The translations under genes and the position numbers were made by a program. A stretch of 64,000 nucleotides of DNA from Akebia trifoliata (Eukaryota > Streptophyta > Magnoliopsida > Ranunculales > Lardizabalaceae), in assembly GCA_017979445.1 (NCBI GenBank), contig CM030714.1, forward strand, positions 1,736,001 to 1,800,000, written 5' to 3'. Positions 1-11,753 of the stretch are shown here, in pieces. The notes under the pieces were generated by a model that was given only the letters and a program-made list of their open reading frames with translations, did no database searches and was not told where the DNA came from. Each line of letters begins with the position of its first letter. Position 1 is the stretch's first letter.

Positions 1-291
1 ACTCCATATATGTTTTACCGGTACGAACTACATTATCACATGATTACATTTGGAAAGGTATGTTACTATACGAGAATTATAAAGGACATCTACTAACATG
101 TGATTGATAAAAAACAACATAAAAGGGAATGGCATGCTTCAATCTTAATGCAGGTATTTTGTACAAAAAGCAAGCCAAATTGCAATGCCTGTCCAATGAG
201 AGCAGAGTGTAAACACTTCGCAAGTGCTTTTGCAAGGTCTGTTTCTCCTCCACAATCTTAAAGTTTCAGCTTCTTTACAGACAAACCAGTG

Positions 292-329
<38 letters not shown>

Positions 330-2498
330 GCGGGGGGGAAGACCTGGGTATTATTGATGGGAAACGTGTACTGGATGAAAAATCTTCCCAATAGGGTGAT
401 CGTATAATGACAATTAAAAAGTATACAAGTAGTAATGAGGGGAAAAAAACTGTGTATCAGATGATTATGATCATCATATCAGATTGGTATTTGACCTTGG
501 AGATTTATCTGGAAACTGCCAAATGAAGGGTTCTAAAACCTCTAGATGAGCCAAGTGAGGGCTTAGGGAATTGTGAATTCTCACTCTCTCAAATATACCT
601 GATGTTTCTTGACATACATGATATATTCTCATAATTTAGATGACTAATGAACCAAGTTGGGATACAGTGCGAGGCAAGCCCTGCCAGGGCCAGAGGAAAA
701 AGGTATTGTGAGTTCAATCGCTCCCATCGCAACCAACGAAAATCCAGGTGTGGGTATCAATCGAGTGCCAATTCTTTAGCTAGAAGCAAATAAGCACTTA
801 GAAACAAGGTCCATAATCAATCAGAGTGAACCTTTTATTGAATTACCAGCGAGTCCAGATCCTAAATGTACAGAAATACCATAAAGTGATATAGAAGATG
901 CATTATTCTACGAGGATCCCGATGAAATTCCTACAATTAAACTCAACTTTAAAGAGTTTGCATTGAACTTACAGAGTTACATGCAAGAGAACAATATGGA
1001 ACTCCAAGAAGGTGATATGTCAAAGGCTTTAGTTGCTTTAACTCCAGATGCTACTTCCATCCCGACACCAAAGCTGAAGAACGTGTGCCGGCTTCGAATA
1101 GAACACCAAATGTAAGTAGCCCTGACTGGACACTCCATGTTCACATAATTAAATAAAATTTAGTATTAGGACCAGAACCAATTCTCTCATACTCAGATGA
1201 TGCAATTGATTATGTTCAAATACCGTAACCCTGGGAGATGATTGTTTACTACAGAAATAGCATATAAAATCTTGTCCTAATAATTATATATCAGCAGTAC
1301 TTATAGCAAAAGAAGCTAGGACTCTTAGGAAATTATAATATAACTAATCAGCAGTAACATATTGGATTTATACTAACTTTTCTCACTAATTGTAGGTATG
1401 AACTTCCAGATTCACACCGTCTTTTGAAAGGGGTTAGTTATTCTCCCAGTTATTGGCCACAAGAATAGTTCTTGACTATTATTTTTACAAATCTCTCTTA
1501 ACTTGTTTACATTTTCGACAATTTTCAGGTGGAAAGACGAGTACCTTGTGACATTTGTTCATACCTTCTTGCCATATGGACACCAGGTAAGCATATATTT
1601 CACAGTAAGCCCGATTTGGTGGCTCACAAGCTATAACACCCCCTCCTATCCATATGAAAATTACTTAGTCCATAGTATTTGAAATATGGCTGACAAAAAA
1701 AGCAACACAAATTCTGGTAGGTTATGAAGGCATGATTCCATTGGTGTGATTAGCAGGACTATAGAATCATCAGATATTGTTCCAGGATTATAGAATATAT
1801 GTTTTGCTCAGTATTTTTTGCTGGTTAGTAGTTTCCAATGCTCAATTTCAGGTGAAACTGCAGAATCTATTCAACTGCCTGAAAGATGTTGTAGTTCCCA
1901 GATTTCGGGCGACCTATGCAAGGAGAAGACATGTTTCTCATATAATAGTATACGAGAAGCAAATTCTCAAAAAGTCAGAGGAACACTTTTGGTGAGGAAT
2001 TACAACTGATAACCATCCACTAGAAAATCTAAATACAACTTGCTAGCCATTAGATGATGATTGATACTTAAAACATCCTATGAACAGATACCATGCAAAA
2101 CGGCTATGAGAGGGAGTTTTCCATTGAATGGCACATATTTTTAAGTGAATGAGGTAAAATTTTATTACTACTCTATACTCTCATTCGTATTCTCCCCATG
2201 CTATAGAAATTGGATTATCAAGTCCAGCAGTACCAAACTAAAAAGATCATTTCTACGTAAGTATTTGCTAACCATGATTCTTGTCTTAACCCGATAGATG
2301 TTCCAAGGGCTTGGATATGGAACCTATCAAGACGAACCGTTTATTTTGGAACCTCCGTAACAACAATATTTAAAGGTGAAAAGGTTTTATACATGTTGGT
2401 TTCATAATCCACTAGGAGAAGTCAAAACAACTGACTTAAACCATTGTTTTGTGTGCTAGGTCAATCAACAAAGGAAATTCAAAGCTACTTCTGGAAAG
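1..2498 (+). pseudogene. DEMETER/ROS1-type DNA glycosylase, 3' part, degenerate
   Basis: Remnant of a plant 5-methylcytosine DNA glycosylase entering from the left edge. Exon-like blocks lie at about 18-57, 154-236, 668-1111, 1396-1433, 1529-1586, 1852-1991, 2088-2153, 2298-2375 and 2460-2498, most bounded by AG/GT. Block 154-236 encodes the iron-sulphur motif C-X6-C-X2-C-X5-C (FCTKSKPNCNACPMR). Block 668-1111 encodes the conserved EDPDEIPTIKLN and SKALVALTPDA stretches; 1529-1586 gives YLLAIWTPG; 1852-1991 gives GETAESIQLPE and SIREANSQKVRGTLL; 2298-2375 gives RRTVYFGTSVTTIFKG. In-frame stops lie at 777-779, 882-884 and 2142-2144. The usual exon before the RRTVYFGT block is not recognisable, nor is the terminal block after SYFWKG. 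The catalytic HhH-GPD part would lie to the left of the window. Family knowledge: intact members excise 5-methylcytosine. The identification is secure; loss of function is inferred from the stops. Confidence 0.88.
294..330. repeat. (GT)n microsatellite
   Basis: Run of TG dinucleotides with two C interruptions near its end, followed by a short G run. It lies in an intron-like spacer of the DEMETER-type pseudogene. Confidence 0.95.
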
Positions 2499-2795
2499 GT
2501 ATGAAATCGCACCAATTATTAGTCATCTTAATTGCTTTGGCTAACCACTAGATCACATGGGTATGATGCAAAAAAGATGCTTTGAAATGACTGGAAACAA
2601 TTGAAAATGGGAAAGTTAATGATGAGCATACTTACACTTTAGAAATTTTCTGAGATTGGTCCTATTTAAAGTAGATATTTTAGCATGGATACCATCAGGT
2701 TACAATTGAGTGTTCTTATTGTAATGGTGATTATTTATATTTCCATATCTTTATTTTGAACCCTGAGCTGGTGTACCACTTTTTTGGTTGATCAG

Positions 2796-2957
2796 GAGCA
2801 CTTGCTTCTCAAACACTCTTTTGAAGGTGTGGAAGCTCATCGTGAGAGTATGCAATGTGGTGACACGAAAAGCTCTGCTCGATTGGCAATTGTGGGCATT
2901 GTGGGGATCTTAAAGAAGATAGGGAGGGATGGGAGTGATATCATTGCTTCCTTGTAA
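2796..2957 (+). other. Possible orphan terminal exon, unidentified
   Basis: After a good acceptor (TTGATCAG at 2788-2795) an open frame of 53 codons runs to TAA at 2955-2957, including LAIVGIVGILKKIGRDG. The AT-rich sequence after it resembles a 3' UTR. It does not resemble the normal end of DEMETER proteins, so it is either a replaced last exon or part of another gene. I do not recognise the product. Confidence 0.25.
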
Positions 2958-3129
2958 GCACATGTGCTTGTGTAATGATTGTAAAGGGTTTATCAATGCA
3001 TTGTAAGTTTGGATTTGTAAATTATGACTCATTGTAACTCTTTTTGTGTATAAATTAATGTGATAGAGAACCTCAATTTCTCTATTTGGGTCTATTTTGA
3101 CCGTGGGTAATAGGGGCATAGAAAAAAAA

Positions 3130-3400
3130 AATTAAAATTAAAATTTTTTTAAAAATTTAGATATCAATTTATGACAATTTTAGATATCGATTTGTAATCG
3201 ATGTCTAAAGTCTGAGACTTAGAACATTAGTCTTATAAAATCTGATGTCTAAGATATTTTTTGTGTTATGTGTATTGTTATATTTGGAACGATTTTTAGC
3301 CATTCCAAATCCTGAGTTCTGGAACGATTTTTAACTGTTCCAAATCTTGAGATCTAGAACGGCTTCCAACCATATTTTGTAATGCATATTTGTTGTTGTC
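3130..3400. other. AT-rich block of short inverted motifs
   Basis: Contains palindromic motifs such as ATCGATTTGTAATCGAT and repeated GGAACGATTTTTA / GTTCCAAATC units. Such sub-terminal motif arrays are typical of CACTA-type transposon ends, but I find no CACTA terminus or target duplication, so this stays a suggestion. Confidence 0.25.
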
Positions 3401-3724
3401 ATTATTATTTTGCTATCTTACTTACTAAGTAGGTCTATTCAACCTCCCATGTCTTTCTTTATTGTGTTTCTAAGATAATATCAGACCTAACATAGAATAG
3501 AAAAAATAAAAAAAATCCGTAGGGAAGACTTAAAACAATGTGGATTGAGGTAGTGAGAGCAGTAATGACTACCACTTGCAATGACAGTAGACTATTTTAA
3601 TACTGAATTTTATGGATCAGGTGCTGGATTGATCCCTACTTTTTTTTTGGCTAAGGCTCCAATGAGCAAGATAACTAATATTTTAAATGTTGACAGATAT
3701 CTTTAGTCTTTTACCCAGTAGCAG

Positions 3725-4045
3725 TTGTCATGTTATCTTGTGTTCAATTATTTGGTAATTTTAGTTTCTTCAAGTGTAATGTAAAGCAGAAGTGCCAGTG
3801 AAGTAATAGTTTTTTTTACCGTTATCTGCAGAGAGAGACTAAGTAAGTGAAAGAAAGAGGATGCGCCAACAGCAGAGTTCAACCGAACCGAAATTCAGTT
3901 GGAATCAACTTTTAATTTTGAATTTGGGAATTTTTTTTTTTTTTCCCTTCCTTTCGTAAGGAAGCGAGTTAGTGTTTAGTAATTAGTGGTAAGGGGGTAT
4001 TGAAATCAGGTCATCGTATCACATTCAGACTTCACCATCTTGTAC
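3725..4045. repeat. Dispersed duplication, copy 1
   Basis: Matches 7510-7875 across several blocks in the same order: an aagtagaagtgc-like block, GTTATCTGCAG, a block ending in GAGTTCAACC, GCGAGTTAGTG and TTAGTAATTA, and CAGGTCAT(C/T)GTATCA. Here the short frame after CTGCAG is broken (stop at 3844-3846), while copy 2 stays open. Direct orientation, about 3.8 kb apart. Confidence 0.7.
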
Positions 4046-4254
4046 CTATATTTTATTATTTTGCTAAGCAAGCGAGAGAATAATAGGATTCTCCTTCTTC
4101 TTTTTTAAATCATTTAGAATTTTTTGAATTTATTGGGGAAACGAGTAAATAGGATTTCAGGAAGGAAAAATAACTGAACGAACCCTGACAGAGGTTTTCT
4201 TTCTGAACACCTCCCAACTTTTCCTTGCTAACATGGGTAGTCTTGTTAATAAAC

Positions 4255-4625
4255 TTTTTATTTCTTAATGCCTCATCATCTCCTTTCAATGGTGAGATCT
4301 ATGATTTATATTTTCAAGATTGACCATTCAAGTCATTGAGATGAGCTTTGGGCCGGTGACAAAATCCCACTGCATTAGAATTGTAATTGCAAAGAAACGG
4401 AAAATGCAGTCAATTGGAGTTGATGAATGAAGCAGAGATGAAAAGGTTTGTTAACGGGGGGAATTGTTGTCAATATGATGCAGCTGCCAGAGCCCTGGCC
4501 ACTTTAGCACAGTTTTGATAAAATGACTTTATGGAATTATATGACAGATCATGAGTATATTTACAGGAATATTCACCCACGATCTAAACAATTATCATGA
4601 AAGCAAAGAATCAATTATAAAAATC
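4255..4625. repeat. Duplicated non-coding block, copy 1
   Basis: Resembles 4915-5335 in direct orientation. Shared anchors in order: GGTGAGATCTATGATT-like, TTGAGATGAGCTTTG-like, GATGAATGAAGCAG-like, AGTATGATGCGGCTG-like, the GCACAG/CAAAATGAC block, and TATTCACACACAATCTGA-like. A third partial echo lies at 5340-5450. No gene recognised. Confidence 0.65.
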
Positions 4626-4914
4626 TCAAAAAACGACTATCCAAATCTAACGACGATCGTTAAAAATGGAGTGGTTTTCAATTTTGTTAAATTTCAAATC
4701 TAGGTGGAGGCATTTGTAAAGTAGTTACGTAGGATCCATGTCGATTAACCAAAAAATGACTGAATGGACTATGCTTTCCTCTACTTTTTTTCCCTCCCTT
4801 AAGTGCTTAATAACAACACTACCTCCTTTAAGACATCTCTTATTCATAATCAAATCTCCCATCAGGAAGATAATTCACAGATGAGGAGAACCCTTCCACT
4901 CCAAACAAAATGTC

Positions 4915-5335
4915 TTCCTGCCCCCTTTTAGTGGTAATATCTATGATTCAAATGGTTAAGATAAACAATTCAAAATATTGAGATTAGCTTTGATCCAAGT
5001 GTCAACGTGGGTTCATAAAATCAACTAGATCACAATTACATGTGACAAATAAGTAGAAGGAATGTATATCAATACATTCCAGAGAGAGATTTAAGCAATA
5101 AATGCGAAGAGATGATAAATGCAAAGGTCTGGTGTTGATAGATGGAGCAGACAAAAACAATTGTTGGTGGGGGTGAATTGTAGCCAGTATGATGCGGCTG
5201 ACCCAACCCTAACTTCTTTGGCACAGGTAGGACAAAATGACGTCGATCGAATTAAATGAATAATTGTTTGTATATTCACACACAATCTGAATAATTGTCA
5301 TGACAACATATATAATCAGGTATAAAAGAAAAGAA
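4915..5335. repeat. Duplicated non-coding block, copy 2
   Basis: Partner of 4255-4625. The two have diverged by many substitutions and small indels, so the duplication is old. Confidence 0.65.
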
Positions 5336-6545
5336 TCTTGATCATCGTGAATTAGATTAAATGACAGATCGTGTCTATATTCACAGGAAATTCACACACA
5401 ATCTGAAAAATTATCATGACGAAGGATTAATCAGTTATAAACATAAAGAATCTCGATGGATAGTAGATCAATCTTTGCCAAATTAGTCCGAAGATTGAAG
5501 TAGGATTGTGGGAAACAAATAGGTAACTGCCCTTTAAATGTAAAAGATCAAATATCAAACCATTAAAACTTTCCATCAATCCGACGGCTGAAATGGGCTG
5601 ATATTCCCTAGTCTTCCCATCAAATCTAGCCATAAATTTGAATGTCGTTTGAGGTTATTGCTTCCATGTGGCTTTATATGCACAAGGTTATCGATAATAT
5701 AAGCTTCTATGCTTTGTGTAGATTTCCTTTGAACAAGAGATGAAATGTTCTCATGCATATATAGATAGCTATGTGTTTATGAATCGTAGCAGATCACGCT
5801 TGTACCACCTTCATGCGACAATCTAAAACAATAGGCCATTTGTTTGTGGAAATGTTGGTCGGATGGTAATAATCGACACTAAGAAATTTCTGGCCAAAGG
5901 CTAAGAGCTTTGATGCTTATGGAATTATAAGCACTCCGATCCAAACAAATGGCTTCTAAAGGTCGAATGGCTTGATGTAGATGGCATTAATGTTGAGGCC
6001 GCTGCAAGATGGAAGAATACAAAAGAACAAGTGTGTTTTGGACATACAATGCATCAAGCCTAAAAATCTAATACCGTCATACAATAATGCTCCTTTAGAT
6101 AAGGAACGTACATTTGATTACATTTAATATTAAAGTCTTTGATTTCATACATTAAAGACCAGATGTTGTTAGAAAGCATCCATCATGTTGTTGTTGATCG
6201 TCTTTAGTCTATGAGATCCATTAATGTCACATCCCCCTCTTCATAGAGTCTATCCAAGTTGGTGCAGTTAGTGTTATCTGAACTCCAGCTTTCTTGCCAG
6301 AACTCTTGAATAATGCACAGGAAGATACAGTGAGATGTCTTCAGATATGCATATCCAACTCTGAATTTTCAACCCAGCTTTTCTGTTCACCGACTAGCTG
6401 TATCTACCATGTCTTTTTTGAGGTCAGTATAAGCAATGCAGTTCCTCTAACAAAAAAAAATAAAAATAAAAATGTTATTATAGATCTATGGTTGTCTTTG
6501 AATGCACCTAATGGATTAATAAAAATATGGATAGGTCACTGTCAT
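5336..6545. other. Intergenic, no gene seen
   Basis: AT-rich sequence. Open frames here are short, lack codon structure, and match nothing I recognise. Confidence 0.5.
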
Positions 6546-6845
6546 AGTGCATGTTAAATGGAGGTCCGAGCCTACACTAATTTCTCCTGAAGATTTTGGT
6601 CTCGATGAAGAGGTATGTGAATCTTACTCTTCATCTTTTTTTATAAGTCTTTTTTGTTTCATGAAATTGCTACTTCTATTATTAGAATCATCACAATTAT
6701 GGAAATCTACTAGTTTTTTATGATTCTGTAATTTTAGCAACAAAATTGATTATTATTTTAATTTGTAGGCATCAGTTGCTGTTTAAAAACGCAATCATCC
6801 TTAGTTCTAAAGAACAAGATTATATACCTATCATATCAAAGAATT

Positions 6846-7076
6846 ACACTATGTACTCTTTTTTTTTAAATGTAGAAGTCGAATGTTTTAAAACTAGGAG
6901 AGAAGTCATAGGTGGGAAAGTGGAAAAGTGAAATCTTCTGCTAGGTGTGGAGTGTGTTCCATGCTGTACACTATGTACTCTTTTTTTTAAATGTAGAAGT
7001 CGAATGTTTTAAAACTAGGAGAGAAGTCATAGGTGGGAAAGTGGAAAAGTGAAATCTTCTGCTAGGTGTGGAGTGT
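6846..7076. repeat. Tandem duplication, two near-identical 110-bp units
   Basis: Units begin at 6846 and 6968 (period 122). They agree almost perfectly from ACACTATGTACTC to GGTGTGGAGTGTGT; the main difference is one T in the homopolymer. High identity implies a recent event. Confidence 0.9.
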
Positions 7077-7246
7077 GTAAAGTTTTATCCACAATTTTCT
7101 TGGGGTTTTGTAATTGGACTGCATTCCGAGTTCATAAAGAGAGTTGGTGGATTGTGGGTGCGATACTTTGTCTCCCATGTAGCAATTTCAAAATCATCCA
7201 TAACTGGCCTTGTTAGTATAATTTATCTCCGTTTCCATATCCTACA

Positions 7247-7380
7247 GATGAGGACTGACAAGTGTAAGTTGGAAGTCAGGATGGATTTTTTTTTTTTTTA
7301 ATTTGTCTTTGTTGATGAGGACTGACAAGTGTAAGTTGGAAGTCAGGATGGATTTTTTTTTTTTTTAATTTGTCTTTGTT
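7247..7380. repeat. Tandem duplication, two 67-bp units
   Basis: GATGAGGACTGACAAG at 7247 and 7314 starts two copies, each running through a long T tract to TTTGTCTTTGTT. Near-identical, so recent. Confidence 0.9.
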
Positions 7381-7509
7381 TGTGTGTGTGCGTGCACATG
7401 CGTGTGGGTTTGGTGTGTGAGATAGTTTTTTTTCATTTTCGTATTGAACTTGCTACACTGTCTAATAATCCATTGAAAAATTTTCCATGCTGTCATCTAG
7501 CCCAGCATT

Positions 7510-7875
7510 TGGTGTTATGTGTACTTATGTTTTAGTCATTGGGAATTTTGATTTCTTCACATGTGAAGTAGAAGTGCTAGTGAAGTAATCATTTTCCTTT
7601 TTTGTTATCTGCAGGAAGAGATTGGTAAGGGAAGTCAAAGAAAAAGAATGCGAGTTTAAGTTATATAACCGAGTTCAACCAAAGCGAAATTGAGTTGGGC
7701 CGGCAGCGACCAGCAGATTTGGAGTCCTTTTCAATTTTCCCTTACAGATCTTCTCTTTTTCTTTTCTTTTTTTCAGATAAGAAGGTGAGTTAGTGGTTAG
7801 TAATTATTAGGTGAAGGTGGGTTTTTTGGAAACCAGGTCATTGTATCAACACTCACAGACTTTAACTTGTCAAGA
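7510..7875. repeat. Dispersed duplication, copy 2
   Basis: Partner of 3725-4045; see that entry for the shared blocks. It carries the open terminal-exon-like frame at 7615-7659. Confidence 0.7.
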
Positions 7876-8153
7876 CTTCACTCATATAGCATTCAAATGG
7901 AACTAAACTTGTAGGACATGCTACTTTCCTTGAATAAATTTTCTATGATTTTTGTCTTAATTCATTTAACAAGCTCAGAGTTCGTGATAATCCAATGAAA
8001 AATTCAAACGAACACAAACTGAAGGACCTTCAATTTATGTTTAATCTCCTTGTCAATAAAATGATTTATAAGTTTCGAATCCACACTAATAACAAGATGA
8101 CTAATTACAACCCCTCAAGCATTGATGAGAGATTCAATAATCGGTTGGCACTC

Positions 8154-10494
8154 TGTAATGACCTGAAAAACCTAAAATGTATCTCGAGGAAAAAATTTTA
8201 GATCCGTGCATTGATTTAAAAGTTATCAAATCCTCGAGTTTCGCGTTAGATATTTTACAATAGGTAAATGACACCTTAGAGACGTAATTTGAGGAAAACC
8301 GATCATATCATTAGATTCGTGTCGAAAAATCACCCGAAATAGAGTATAATTTGTCCAATTCGGCATTTGGGAAAAATATTTCTAAAATGACAAGTATGTC
8401 CCAACTTAAGTGATATAAATATCTAAATTCTATTAGAAAAATCAGATTTTTCTTATTCTCCTCTCCAAACAAATCTCAACCCTTTTCCTTCAATATTTAA
8501 AACTCAGATCTACGCCAAACGAGAACGATCCGAGCTTAGCGCAAGAAGGAAAGTTGTTCCTCTCCCTCTCGCCGAGGGTTACGCGTGGACGCAAAGAAAT
8601 CCGATTTTCGCCGGAAGAAAATTTTGGAGATTGGCCGGAGGCGATTTTAAAGTTCGTTCAAACCGTTGAAAATAGCTTGAAGTAGGTTGCCTTCCCTTCT
8701 ACCTTCTAGTTATGCGATAATTTCATAGAAAATCCATATGATGGTTGATAAATCGATTATTTCATTAAGTTTATACATATAGTTAATATGATATTTGGAT
8801 CGAGTTTTGGGTCGAGTTTCGACGAAAAATCAGCAATTCGGAAAAGTATCCGAATGTTGAGTTTGGTTCTAATTTGTTTTGTGTTGCTTCCATCTAGTAT
8901 GTATACCCATTTCCTACATTTATTTCATTAAAACTAATTAAGTATTACTTTAAGTTCTTTAATAAATAAATAAATAGTTCGTTTTCATTTCGACTTTGAA
9001 AAAAATTATTTTTCAACACTTAGTTAAATTTTCATAGATTTTCAGTTTATGGTTTTATCTTTGTTTTCGAGTCTCTCGACTCAACCAAAACCATCGAATG
9101 GATTGGTTGATGCTTTATGGATTTCGAATTACTTTAATAGATATGTAGGAAATTAGATGATAGATTGATCGATTTAATTGATGGATGGATAGAGAGAACG
9201 TATGTTCTCGACTGATTGATGGGACAGTGCCTCCAGTTCTACGTAGTGGCCATGCCACGTAAAACGTGATAGATAGATAGAGGGATGAGATGGTTGATGG
9301 ATGGAGACAGATACTGTCACTGGAGGGTACTACCAGACTTTGTTTGTATTTTCGATTAAAAAGAAATGATATATTATATAAAAATAAATTATTTTGTTTA
9401 CCAGTAAAGGTTTGTAGAAAACCCATAAAGAGTGATGCTTGCTGTGTATCCGGAAGCGGCGAGTCATCTAAGATAACACTAGATGTCATATGCTCTTCGG
9501 TAGTATGGGATACCTTAGAGCATATTACAGCTTATGAAATCCGAGAATTTCTCCTATTTATTTCCTGGGGAACGTTGTGTGTAAAGGCGGTCTCTGTATA
9601 GTGTAGAGCTAAGCGGGGTTCACATGCATTGCCTCTTAATAGGCTTCGACGCGAGGGGTCTCCTAGGCTAATTAGTGATTACTATTAGTCTGTAGTCGTC
9701 AAACGGTCGACCTCACCGTTAGTTGAATTCAGTATTGGGTTCTTGGTCAACGGCCAGTCTGAGCCGAATAAATGGTCATCCAACCGTGGTATGCTAGACC
9801 GACCACAAAATTAGATTATAATGATGGGATTCCACATCGGAGGTTAAGTTTGGAATATCGTATTGCCATAGCCGAGGCGTTATATCGGCGTGTTCCTCTC
9901 TCTCTTATCGATTACACCGCCGTTTTCTTATTATGTATCTTTCTTATTTTGTGATGTTTGGTAGATGTTTTTTATTGAAAGATGCATAGGTTACTTTAAA
10001 TGATAGAAATGATAGAGATGTATGACTGTTGTTAGAACGGCGTTCATCCTGCTGAGTAACATTCCCCTGTTACTCACCCTATCCTTCCCCTTTCAGATTA
10101 TTAACTTTTGAAGAACCGTTCTTGAGGAGTCTTTTGAGGAGGTCCTTGAGGAGGATCAGATTGATGTCTTGCCGCCGCCATGTCTTTGAGGACTAGTAGA
10201 GGATCCTAGCGGTTTTTGGTTGTAGATAAGAAACATGTTAGTTTAGAAATTTTTGTAACCTGATGAATTATGAGATTAAAGATCTTGACTTATATCAGTG
10301 TTTGTCGATTTCTTCTGCTTACTCTAGACTCTCGTATAGATGTTAGTTAAATGTTTATTCCGCTGCGTATATTTTCTTTTCATAAGTATTATTATTTATG
10401 AATGTTCTGTCAGATTGTGTGATTAATTACCTCACACCTCGAGATTCTAACTGATGAATCATAGGGATTCGTGTTGGGATTTCGGGGCGTGACA
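8154..10494. mobile_element. Solo LTR of an LTR retrotransposon, with 6-bp target duplication
   Basis: A 2341-bp unit begins TGTAATGACC and ends GGGGCGTGACA, so it has TG...CA ends and imperfectly inverted termini. It is flanked on both sides by GCACTC (8148-8153 and 10495-10500). No gag-pol coding, primer-binding site or second LTR is seen, so it is a solo LTR left by recombination between two LTRs. The length suggests a Ty3-gypsy-type family, which is an inference. Open frames inside it are not genes. Confidence 0.85.
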
Positions 10495-10500
10495 GCACTC

Positions 10501-11214
10501 AATATTTTGCCAAAATCCATTATAAACAGATGGCCTCTTCCCAGCAAAGTTGAAATCGCCCCCAACTGCATTTGGAGGTACCCATCATTAATATTAATGT
10601 TTATCACTCATTCATCTGGACTAGACTAAAATATACTTATCTAAAGATGGATTTGAAATCAACTGCCTTGCATCGTCAAGGTTTCAAAATTGTAGCAGAT
10701 TCCCATTGTTGCTATTCATGCATACTGTTTGGGTAGACTTAACCATCTTGCCGCAGTGGCTCCTTCAAATCCCTAGACTATATATAGGAAATTATGAGTC
10801 TTACAAAATGGTTGCAGAACTTTAGTGACTTCTTATGGTGCATTCTATAACATAACTCAATCAACAAATGAAGAATGTTGATTGTTGGATTCATTTCTTC
10901 TTTAGGCCTTTTTGGTGCATGGTTTTCCTATCATGATATAGATAGGATTGACGGCCTCGCCATTAAATCGATATTCCAACCCATTTCTTCCCCATCTATA
11001 CCTGAGTCATCTCAACCAATATGAGAAAAACTATTAAACTCATTTTAAAATTAATTATAAAATATAAGGTTAATCAAAAGATGCTCAATTACAAGATCAT
11101 ATTTCTATTTAAATAATAAATATTTAAGTCACTAAAAAATAATTATTGTGTCAAGGTTTATTGCATGATCATATAGAAGGATGATTGTCTATGAACAACT
11201 CATTGGATTCAATG
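10501..11214. other. Intergenic, no gene seen
   Basis: AT-rich sequence between the solo LTR and the MITE upstream of MORF9. No coding or structured signal found. Confidence 0.5.
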
Positions 11215-11672
11215 GTTTAACATTTTATGTAGCGCATTTATTTTCAAATTAGTGATATAACCCTTGACCTTGATCTTCTCTGAGAGACTAATAAAAATGA
11301 CCTAAATTCCTTCATTTTCAACCTCTAGTCAAAAGTCATAATTTTCATCGTCAAAACCCATGGTCTTTAATTACTAAGGTTCTATCTTAAGATTCCGCAA
11401 CTCCTTCAACCACAAGAAGTAGACGATGATGGATTTTTTCAAGTAAGAAAAAAAAAAAGTATTTTTCACAAGAAGTTGAAGATTTTATTTACCTTAGATC
11501 TTGAGGAGAGAGATCGCTTTTTTTTTGGTAGGGTTTGAAAATGTGGGCATTTCGGTCATTTAAAGTTAGTCTTCTTGAATAGACTGACCTCAAGGAGCAT
11601 GTCATTAGTTCGAAAACACAGGGGTATCTCAAATATTCCGACAGAGTTGAGGGGTATTGTTTAAATCACCCT
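11215..11672. mobile_element. MITE-like element ending close to the MORF9 start
   Basis: The left part (ACCCTTGACCTTGATC, then an AATAAAAATGACCT motif) and the right part (CTGACCTCAAGGAGCATG, GGGGTATCTCAAATATTC, GGGGTATTGTTTAAATCACC) are diverged inverted partners. The same arms recur at 14935-15030, 17465-18110, 23215-23330 and 44079-44615. The right end is about 80 bp before the MORF9 ATG, so it probably forms the core promoter or 5' leader. Exact ends and target duplication are not resolved. Confidence 0.55.
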
Positions 11673-11753
11673 TCTATTTACCTACTGGTTGATGAACAAA
11701 CCCTGAACACCAAAATATCCTTCCCTCCCACCTTATCTCCTCTCTATTCTGTA

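Larger units (their letters stand above)
6559..7659 (+). other. Possible exon remnants of an unidentified gene
   Basis: Two pieces look exonic. 6559-6612 reads WRSEPTLISPEDFGLDEE and ends at a GTATGT donor. 7615-7659 starts after a CTGCAG acceptor and reads EEIGKGSQRKRMRV followed by TAA, a basic end that could be a nuclear localisation signal. The second piece lies inside the duplicated block whose other copy (3725-4045) is broken. Phase between the pieces fits joining (both in phase 0). No family recognised. Confidence 0.25.

Noticed and set aside
3130..3400. CACTA transposon end
   Set aside because: Sub-terminal-like motifs are present but no CACTA terminus or 3-bp duplication could be placed.
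9115..9601. Overlapping frames of 103 and 124 codons
   Set aside because: They lie within the solo LTR, where no coding is expected.
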